Assembly (NCBI GenBank): GCA_002441865.1
Contig: DJNY01000102.1
Location: forward strand, 1-14,753
Source of the DNA: Lachnospiraceae bacterium UBA6452
GTDB lineage: Bacteria > Bacillota > Clostridia > Lachnospirales > Lachnospiraceae
DNA length: 14,753 nucleotides
Direction: 5' to 3'
Below are positions 7,060 through 11,789 of this stretch, piece by piece; within the stretch, counting starts at the first letter, position 1, and every line of letters begins with the position of its first letter. The notes under the pieces were generated by a model, which was not told the origin of the DNA, did no database searches, and saw only the letters and a program-made list of their open reading frames with translations. The translations under genes and the position numbers were made by a program.

Positions 7060-7106
7060 GAAGGAAAAATGCCAAAATACTATGAAAATCCTGCCAAACG
7101 ATAGGC
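7037..7106 (-). repeat. TGCCAAA direct repeats at the YczE-like promoter, candidate AraC-type half-sites
   Basis: Read on the plus strand, TGCCAAA occurs at 7038, 7070 and 7092, spaced 32 and 22 bases, near whole helical turns. The outer copies are part of a longer match: CTGCCAAAACGATAGGC at 7037-7053 and CTGCCAAACGATAGGC at 7091-7106, differing by one base. The right copy overlaps the last codons of the AraC gene. AraC-family activators typically bind direct half-sites about 21 bases apart next to the -35 box, as the 7070 and 7092 copies are. A small duplication of the gene's 3' end is the alternative. Confidence 0.5.
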
Positions 7107-7970
7107 ACTGGGACTTTGCCCATATGAACGGGAAAATACCACGCTGAAATAACTGCTGTCCATGCCACAGCGCGCAGCGACCTCATGGACAGGCAGATCT
7201 GTTTCTTTTAAAAGCTGACAGGCTTTTTCCAGCCGCATACTCTGTAAAAAGTGCTGCGGCGTTTCATCCAGCATACTGCGGAATCTGCGATAACAGTCTC
7301 GTTCACTGATATATACAGAGCCTGCAATATCCGAAACGGACAGTTTTTCACTCAGATGCTCCTCTATAAATGCGATCATGCCAAGCAGTTTATGGTCGGT
7401 TTGTTTGGAAGCGATGGTTGGCTGGGAAACGATATCTTCATAGCAGGTAAGCACAAGCTGACTTAAAACTTCCCGGAGTTTCAGCTCATAGCCGGGGCTA
7501 TCACTTGTCAGCAGAAAGGAACTGCGGACAAGTGCATTTCCGGTATCGGAAAACGGGAAAATAGTCTGCGGAGATTGCAGTACGGGTAAAACATAACGTT
7601 GATAGATCCGGCTTCCTTTTTCACCGAGAAAGGAAGGACTGAAAATATGGATCTTCTGCGAGACTGCAGAGCAGCCAGAATGGATCCTCGTGCGGTGCAG
7701 GACGTTTGCGTTGATCAGACCACCGGTGCCTTCCAAAAAGAGCATGCTTTCACCGGGGGTACGGTAGAGCAGATCGCCTTTTTCCATATAAAAAATTTCA
7801 AGCTGAGTGTGCCAGTGCCACGGAGCGCCCATCTGTTTTTCGGAAAAAGCACGGTCAATATATTTGTAGGGAAAATCCGGAGCAAGCTCCGGATGGGACT
7901 CTTCCCGCAGTGGATTTTTATATTGCAGCGTAACATCATTTGTTTCGTTTTCAAGCGGATATGGATACAT
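7080..7970 (-). CDS. AraC-family transcriptional regulator with N-terminal cupin domain
   Basis: A 296-residue regulator. Residues about 35-115 form a cupin sensor domain with the WHWH motif (51-54) and the ELEIFYMEKG-like strand that in this family binds small ligands, often sugars. Residues about 194-292 hold two helix-turn-helix motifs: LSVSDIAGSVYISERDCYRRF and VHEVAARCGMDSSYFSVVFSR are cited by their ends at residues 210-230 and 261-281. The C-terminus GQSPSAYR is canonical for the family. The start follows GGGAG on the minus strand (complement of 7976-7980). The gene is divergent from the YbaK-like gene and lies upstream of the YczE-like gene on the same strand. The ligand is unknown. 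Confidence 0.92.
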   Translation of the reverse strand: MYPYPLENETNDVTLQYKNPLREESHPELAPDFPYKYIDRAFSEKQMGAPWHWHTQLEIFYMEKGDLLYRTPGESMLFLEGTGGLINANVLHRTRIHSGCSAVSQKIHIFSPSFLGEKGSRIYQRYVLPVLQSPQTIFPFSDTGNALVRSSFLLTSDSPGYELKLREVLSQLVLTCYEDIVSQPTIASKQTDHKLLGMIAFIEEHLSEKLSVSDIAGSVYISERDCYRRFRSMLDETPQHFLQSMRLEKACQLLKETDLPVHEVAARCGMDSSYFSVVFSRSYGQSPSAYRLAGFS

Positions 7971-8029
7971 AATGACTCCCGGAATAGATAGCTTTTCTGT
8001 GTAACATCGTTGACGGGTTCTTTCACAGT

Positions 8030-8035
8030 ATTATA
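8030..8035 (-). promoter_or_regulatory. Extended -10 promoter of the AraC-type gene
   Basis: The minus strand reads TGA TATAAT across 8038-8030, an extended -10 element with a consensus hexamer. No good -35 is visible. It would give a leader of about 53 nt and lies back to back with the promoter at 8054-8062. Confidence 0.5.
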
Positions 8036-8053
8036 TCAAATTGGGCGGAAACA

Positions 8054-8062
8054 TGCTATAAT
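8054..8062 (+). promoter_or_regulatory. Extended -10 promoter of the YbaK-like gene
   Basis: TGC TATAAT at 8054-8062, a consensus extended -10 element with no clear -35. An alternative is TTGACG at 8010 with TATATC at 8032 (16-base spacer). The first would start transcription near 8069. Confidence 0.5.
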
Positions 8063-8102
8063 CTACCCGTCAGATAAATGGCGGACAGGAAGGAGAAGAC
8101 AG

Positions 8103-8573
8103 ATGGCACTTGAAAAAGCAGAAGCATATTTGGAACAGGCGGGATTTGCAGACAGGATCATAAAGCTGGAGCAGTCAACGGCGACGGTTGATCTGGCGGC
8201 AGCGGCACTTGGGGTAGAGCCGGGAATGATCGCAAAGACCATGTCCTTTTATCAGGGAGAGCAGGTAATCCTGATCCTGACAGAAGGGACGGCAAGGATT
8301 GATAACCGGAAATACAAGGATACCTTTCATATAAAGGCAAAAATGATTCCGTTTGAAGAAGTGGAGGCAGCAGTCGGACATGCGCCGGGCGGTGTCTGCC
8401 CATTTGGAATAAATGAAGGGATCGCGGTTTATCTGGACGAAAGCCTGAAGCAGTTTGAAACAGTATATCCGGCAGCGGGAGATGACCATAGTGCAGTCAG
8501 ACTTTCTGTTCCGGAACTGGAACAGATCACAGGAGCATCCTGGGTCGATGTGTGCAAAGAACCGGCAAATTAG
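8103..8573 (+). CDS. YbaK/EbsC-family aminoacyl-tRNA deacylase
   Basis: A 156-residue cytoplasmic protein of the YbaK/ProX editing family, which hydrolyses mischarged aminoacyl-tRNAs such as Cys- or Ala-tRNA-Pro. Visible family marks are the conserved Lys45 in GMIAKTM, the strand VILILTEGTARIDNRK (55-70) and the glycine-rich loop GGVCPFG at 96-102. Length fits a stand-alone YbaK/EbsC protein. The ATG at 8103 follows AAGGAGA (8090-8096); an upstream in-frame TTG at 8010 is rejected because it has no such site and would add residues foreign to the family. It is divergent from the AraC-type gene. Which mischarged tRNA it clears cannot be read from the sequence. Confidence 0.9.
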   Translation: MALEKAEAYLEQAGFADRIIKLEQSTATVDLAAAALGVEPGMIAKTMSFYQGEQVILILTEGTARIDNRKYKDTFHIKAKMIPFEEVEAAVGHAPGGVCPFGINEGIAVYLDESLKQFETVYPAAGDDHSAVRLSVPELEQITGASWVDVCKEPAN

Positions 8574-8607
8574 TTTACATAATCTTTTGTACAAGACAGA
8601 ATGTAAA
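8574..8607. repeat. 34-bp imperfect palindrome between the YbaK-like and hydrolase genes
   Basis: TTTACAT (8574-8580) and ATGTAAA (8601-8607) are perfect inverted arms. The inner palindrome TTGTACAA (8587-8594) has exactly the same centre, at 8590.5. It begins on the base after the YbaK-like stop codon. There is no T-run after it, so it does not look like an ordinary terminator. It may be an operator for the hydrolase gene. Confidence 0.5.
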
Positions 8608-8634
8608 AATACTACAATAAACAAATACAGATGG

Positions 8635-8663
8635 TAGAAAAAAATGTATGGGTATGCTAGAAT
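8635..8663 (+). promoter_or_regulatory. Promoter of the alpha/beta hydrolase gene
   Basis: TAGAAA at 8635-8640, a 17-base spacer and TAGAAT at 8658-8663, with extended -10 TGC at 8655-8657. Transcription would start near 8670. Confidence 0.55.
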
Positions 8664-8706
8664 AACTATGATTAGAAAAGACTAACCAAAAACGAGGTGT
8701 ATCCAT

Positions 8707-9495
8707 ATGAAAGTATATGAATTTGGAGCTGCAGATAAGCCTGCTATCATGCTGTTTCCCGGAACCTGTTGTTATTGGAGATCAAATTTCGGGCATGTGA
8801 TCCCGGGATTATCAGAACATTTTCACACGCTGGTTGTCAGCTACAGCGGTTTTGATGAGACAGAACAGACCACTTTTATTTCGGAGCTGGATGAAACAGA
8901 GAAGATCGAGGCGTATATCAGGGAAAAACTGGATGGCAGGCTCTATGCGGCTTATGGCTGTTCCCTTGGGGGATCCTTTGTATCACTCCTGGTCAGTCGC
9001 CGCAAGATCCATATTGAGCATGCGATCATTGGCTCCAGTGATATGGATCAGGCACCGAAATGGCTGGCAAAATTAGAAACCGCGATCATGATGCCAATGT
9101 TTTATCCGTTTATTACAGGAAAAGGAAGCCCGCTGTTACAAAAGATATTTGATAAGAAGATGAATGATGGAAATGACAGCTCCGAATACATGAAACGTTT
9201 TATGGAGATCATGAAGGGCGATGGCAGTCTGGATATGTCCTTTATATCCAAAGAGTCTATGAAAAATCAGTTCTGTACCGATCTGTATACGAAAGTTGGA
9301 GAGCATATAAGCGTTCCGGGCACAGTAATCCATGTTTTTTATGCCAAAAGGATGGGAGAAAAATATTTAGACAGGTATCAGCTGCATTTTGCAGATCCGG
9401 ATATCCGTGAATTTGATCTGCAGCATGAAGAACTCCTGCTGGATGCAGACCGGTGGGTAAAGGAAGTGTGCGATGCATGCATGATACTGGACTGA
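8707..9495 (+). CDS. Alpha/beta hydrolase family protein
   Basis: A 262-residue cytoplasmic hydrolase with the alpha/beta fold. The oxyanion region is FPGTCCYW (17-24), the nucleophile elbow is GCSLGG with Ser86, and the probable catalytic histidine is His240 in QHEELLL. The acidic member of the triad is not certain. There is no signal peptide. The start follows GAGGTG (8694-8699) with a 7-base spacer. It appears to be co-transcribed with the GNAT acetyltransferase, whose start lies 24-48 bases downstream. The substrate is unknown; members of this superfamily cleave esters, amides or thioesters, and nothing nearby narrows the choice. Confidence 0.82.
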   Translation: MKVYEFGAADKPAIMLFPGTCCYWRSNFGHVIPGLSEHFHTLVVSYSGFDETEQTTFISELDETEKIEAYIREKLDGRLYAAYGCSLGGSFVSLLVSRRKIHIEHAIIGSSDMDQAPKWLAKLETAIMMPMFYPFITGKGSPLLQKIFDKKMNDGNDSSEYMKRFMEIMKGDGSLDMSFISKESMKNQFCTDLYTKVGEHISVPGTVIHVFYAKRMGEKYLDRYQLHFADPDIREFDLQHEELLLDADRWVKEVCDACMILD

Positions 9496-9543
9496 ATAGC
9501 AGGCAGAGAGTAACGATACATGAAAAGAGGTGCGGGGAAAATT

Positions 9544-10155
9544 ATGAAAGTTGAAACATTATCAGAAAAATATATAAACGAGATCGGGCATGCGTTCGGT
9601 TATTATGAATATGCACAGGGCGAGAAGGGGCTTGTTTCCGCTTACAGCAGCAGGGATGCGGTTGTCAGTTACATTGATGGCTATGTGGAAATGGTGCTGC
9701 AGGCAGGTATGCTTTATACAACGGGTCCGGAGCAGGAAGCATTTATTGCCTATAAACGCAGTGATGAAAAAATAAGCATGAAGGCAGCCAAAAAACTGAT
9801 AAAAGGAACATTTGCCGGTTCGTCCTTTGGTGAAGTGGTACGGATGCTCAGCATTCTCGGAAGCGGGGGATCGTCTTCCGTTGAAAAGACATTGAAAAAG
9901 AAAAAACAAAAATATTTGTTTGTCGGACTGGTATGCGTGCGCGAAAAATATCAGGGACAGGGCTATATGCGGAAAGCACTGGAGCTTGCGTTTGCCGAAG
10001 GAAACAGATTGGGAATTCCGGTCGTACTGGACACGGATGCAGAACTGAAAAGTGATAAATACAGACATCTTGGCATGGAACTGGCAGGCATCCGAACCTG
10101 TAAAAATGGCAGTAAACTATATGAACTGATCAAATATCCCGATCCCATGACATAG
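9544..10155 (+). CDS. GNAT-family N-acetyltransferase
   Basis: A 203-residue protein that should transfer an acetyl group from acetyl-CoA to an amine. The acetyl-CoA pyrophosphate loop is in LVCVREKYQGQGYMRKAL, with the Q-x-x-G-x-G pattern at residues 135-140, and it is followed by the helix LELAFAEGNRLGIPVVL that shapes the fold. The C-terminal strand contains YRHLGMEL, typical of GNATs. Two ATGs are possible. The one at 9544 gives an N-terminus of MKVETLSEKY and has GAGGTG 11 bases upstream. The one at 9520 adds eight residues and has AGAGAG 9 bases upstream. I prefer 9544 by the usual family N-terminus, without certainty. The acceptor is unknown. Confidence 0.82.
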   Translation: MKVETLSEKYINEIGHAFGYYEYAQGEKGLVSAYSSRDAVVSYIDGYVEMVLQAGMLYTTGPEQEAFIAYKRSDEKISMKAAKKLIKGTFAGSSFGEVVRMLSILGSGGSSSVEKTLKKKKQKYLFVGLVCVREKYQGQGYMRKALELAFAEGNRLGIPVVLDTDAELKSDKYRHLGMELAGIRTCKNGSKLYELIKYPDPMT

Positions 10156-10172
10156 AAAATAATAAATCCTAC

Positions 10173-10201
10173 TTGACAATTCTTGTAAACTCCACTAACA
10201 T
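10173..10201 (+). promoter_or_regulatory. Promoter of tetR
   Basis: Consensus TTGACA at 10173-10178, a 17-base spacer and TAACAT at 10196-10201 (4 of 6). Transcription would start near 10208, inside the operator at 10198-10214. Confidence 0.75.
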
Positions 10202-10214
10202 AACAGTGTTATCT
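10198..10214. promoter_or_regulatory. TetR-type operator O1 overlapping the tetR promoter
   Basis: ACATAACA G TGTTATCT, a 17-base palindrome with one mismatch, covers the -10 box and start point of the tetR promoter. The same site recurs at 11016-11032. Position and symmetry point to autorepression by the TetR protein encoded just downstream. Confidence 0.75.
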
Positions 10215-10216
10215 TA

Positions 10217-10346
10217 TGCAATAAGAAGGGACCCACGAAGTGGGAAGATGTCTTATTGCACCGTGCAGCCCCCGAGCGGAGCGAGCTGAGATGGCTGCAC
10301 GTCCATTTTTTCTGCAATAAGAAGGGATCCGCGAAGGAGCTTACAT
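10217..10346 (+). ncRNA. tetR leader with alternative pairings and an attenuator-like hairpin
   Basis: TGCAATAAGA occurs at 10217-10226 and 10313-10322, and its complement TCTTATTGCA at 10251-10260, so the middle copy can pair with either. The first pairing encloses CCCAC/GTGGG (10232-10236 with 10240-10244). The two plus copies belong to a 24-base direct repeat with two mismatches (10217-10240 and 10313-10336). Between them lies a terminator-like hairpin. A 13-codon ORF (10248-10289) runs through that hairpin's 5' arm. Ribosome binding site AAGGAG (10334-10339) ends the last repeat. No known riboswitch family is recognised. A dispersed repeat inserted into the leader is the alternative. Confidence 0.5.
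10262..10311 (+). terminator. Terminator-like hairpin inside the tetR leader
   Basis: CGTGCAGCC (10262-10270) and GGCTGCACG (10293-10301) form a perfect 9-bp GC-rich stem with a 22-nt loop. Four bases (TCCA) then separate it from T6 at 10306-10311. That gap is unusual and may weaken termination. Full-length tetR transcripts must read through it. Confidence 0.5.
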
Positions 10347-10961
10347 ATGAAAGACGAAAAAGAAACCAGGGAAAAGCTCCTTGCCAGTGCCAGACAGGAG
10401 TTCTTAGAAAAAGGATATATGCAGGCGAGCCTCCGCAGCATTTGTAAAAATGCGGGAGTGACAACCGGAGCGCTTTATTTCTTCTTTCAGGACAAAGAAG
10501 ATCTGTTTTCCCAGCTGGTAGAACCGACCCTGCAGAAGCTGCGTGATTATATCCGCCAGCATTTCCAGGCAGAGCAGGAAGAAATCAGAAGCGGCGTTAA
10601 GGACGATACGGAGGATGAGGATGATATCAAAGCAACCCGCCAGATCCTGCATGCAATGTATCAGAATTATGATATATTGCTGCTTGCCATCACAAAATCG
10701 CAGGGATCTAAATATGAGCATTGTGTGGATGAATTTGTAGCGATCGCAGAGCAGCATTACCGCGTTCTGGCAGACGGAATGGCAGCACGCGCTGGGATGG
10801 AGCGGATCGATGATTATACGATCCACTGGATCGCGCATATGCAGATCGATGTTTTTGTGCATATGCTCCAGCACGAGCCTTCTGAAGAAAAGGCGCAGCA
10901 GCATATTGAAAAGATCGTAAGCTATCTGGTTTCAGGCTGGATGTCACTTTTTAAGAAGTAG
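10347..10961 (+). CDS. TetR/AcrR-family transcriptional repressor
   Basis: A 204-residue dimeric repressor. The DNA-binding domain is at residues 5-52: the opening REKLLASARQEFLEKGY, the helix-turn-helix ASLRSICKNAGVTTGALYFF (27-46) and the closing FQDKEDLF. The rest is an all-helical ligand-binding and dimerisation domain, with an acidic segment DDTEDEDD near 85-92. The start follows AAGGAG (10334-10339) with a 7-base spacer. Two near-identical palindromes, one over its own promoter and one before the downstream ABC genes, suggest that it represses both. TetR proteins beside ABC exporters commonly sense the exported compound. The ligand is unknown. Confidence 0.92.
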   Translation: MKDEKETREKLLASARQEFLEKGYMQASLRSICKNAGVTTGALYFFFQDKEDLFSQLVEPTLQKLRDYIRQHFQAEQEEIRSGVKDDTEDEDDIKATRQILHAMYQNYDILLLAITKSQGSKYEHCVDEFVAIAEQHYRVLADGMAARAGMERIDDYTIHWIAHMQIDVFVHMLQHEPSEEKAQQHIEKIVSYLVSGWMSLFKK

Positions 10962-10979
10962 GGATGAAAATAAAAAAAT

Positions 10980-11007
10980 AAGTGCATGCACTGCATGCAT
11001 TTCTTTT
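10980..11007 (+). terminator. Weak terminator-like hairpin after tetR
   Basis: TGCATG (10983-10988) pairs with CATGCA (10994-10999), extended by three weaker pairs outward, with a 5-nt loop. T-rich TTTCTTTT follows at 11000-11007. Stability looks modest, so tetR and the ABC genes may still be partly co-transcribed. Confidence 0.35.
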
Positions 11008-11015
11008 AAAACACG

Positions 11016-11032
11016 ACATAACACTGTTATGT
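11016..11032. promoter_or_regulatory. TetR-type operator O2 before the ABC transporter genes
   Basis: ACATAACA C TGTTATGT is a perfect 17-base palindrome, with the same half-site as O1 at 10198-10214. It lies 54 bases before the ATPase start codon. A matching promoter is not clear: TATGTA at 11028-11033 could be a poor -10. Confidence 0.78.
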
Positions 11033-11086
11033 AATGAGAAAAATTCTCAAAAAGCAAATAACCAATTTTCAGGCAGGAGGAGAAAA

Positions 11087-11788
11087 ATGTATTTAGAGGT
11101 CAGGGATTTAAAAAAGAGCTATGGGGAAAACGGAAGCTATGTGCAGGTGTTAAAGGGAATCAACACAGAGGTTGAGAAAGGGCAGATGTGTGTCATTCAG
11201 GGAACAAGTGGTTCCGGTAAATCCACACTTTTGAACTGTATCGGCGGACTGGATACTGCAGAATCAGGCTCTATCGTGGTAGACGGAACGGAAATCGTGG
11301 GAATGAAACAGGATATGCTGTCTGAATACAGAAGAGATCAGCTGGGTTTTATCTTCCAGTTTTACAATCTGGTCCCGAATCTGACTGTAAAGGAAAACAT
11401 TCAGGTCTGTGAATATCTGACAGAGCATCCGCTGGATATCAATGATCTGATGCAGACACTGGGACTTACGGAACACCAGAATAAGTTCCCGTCACAGCTT
11501 TCCGGTGGACAACAGCAGCGTTGTGCCATTGCCAGAGCATTGATCAAAAATCCAAAGCTGTTACTCTGTGATGAGCCGACCGGTGCCCTGGATTCCAAAA
11601 CAAGCCGTGATATTCTGGTCCTGCTGGAAGAGATCAATGCCAAATACGGAACGACAATGCTGATCGTCACCCATAATAATTCCATTAAAAATATGGTACA
11701 CAAGGTACTGATCATCAAAGATGGTCTGATCCATAAGAGTTATGAAAACGAAGTAAGAGTACCGGCAAGAGAATTGGAGGACTTATAA
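11087..11788 (+). CDS. ABC transporter ATP-binding protein (MacB/LolD-type)
   Basis: A 233-residue ATPase that powers the FtsX-type permease encoded next to it. Motifs in order: Walker A GTSGSGKST at 39-47, Q-loop at Gln91 in FIFQFYNLVPNLT, signature LSGGQ at 138-142, Walker B LLLCDEP at 158-164 and the H-loop at His196 in IVTHN. The NLVPNLTV segment after the Q-loop is typical of the MacB/LolD/BceA group, which pairs with FtsX-like permeases rather than with import systems. The ATG at 11087 has AGGAGG (11075-11080) 6 bases upstream. An in-frame GTG at 10982 is rejected because it would cross the operator and lacks a ribosome binding site. Expression is probably controlled by TetR through O2. 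Confidence 0.95.
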   Translation: MYLEVRDLKKSYGENGSYVQVLKGINTEVEKGQMCVIQGTSGSGKSTLLNCIGGLDTAESGSIVVDGTEIVGMKQDMLSEYRRDQLGFIFQFYNLVPNLTVKENIQVCEYLTEHPLDINDLMQTLGLTEHQNKFPSQLSGGQQQRCAIARALIKNPKLLLCDEPTGALDSKTSRDILVLLEEINAKYGTTMLIVTHNNSIKNMVHKVLIIKDGLIHKSYENEVRVPARELEDL

Positions 11789-11789
11789 A

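Noticed and set aside
8010..8102. Upstream TTG start extending the YbaK-like protein by 31 residues
   Set aside because: No ribosome binding site, and the extension would cross the promoter element at 8054-8062. AAGGAGA fits the ATG at 8103.
10195..10464. Minus-strand frames of 62-89 codons across the tetR leader
   Set aside because: They arise from the inverted repeats and the antisense of tetR; no start signals or domain were seen.
10983..10999. TGCATGCA-C-TGCATGCA as a regulator-binding palindrome
   Set aside because: The same bases fold into a hairpin followed by a T-rich stretch just after the tetR stop, so a weak terminator is the simpler reading. It does not resemble operators O1/O2.
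10982..11086. Upstream GTG start extending the ABC ATPase by 35 residues
   Set aside because: It would run through the palindromic operator O2, has no ribosome binding site and adds residues before the normal family N-terminus. AGGAGG fits the ATG at 11087.
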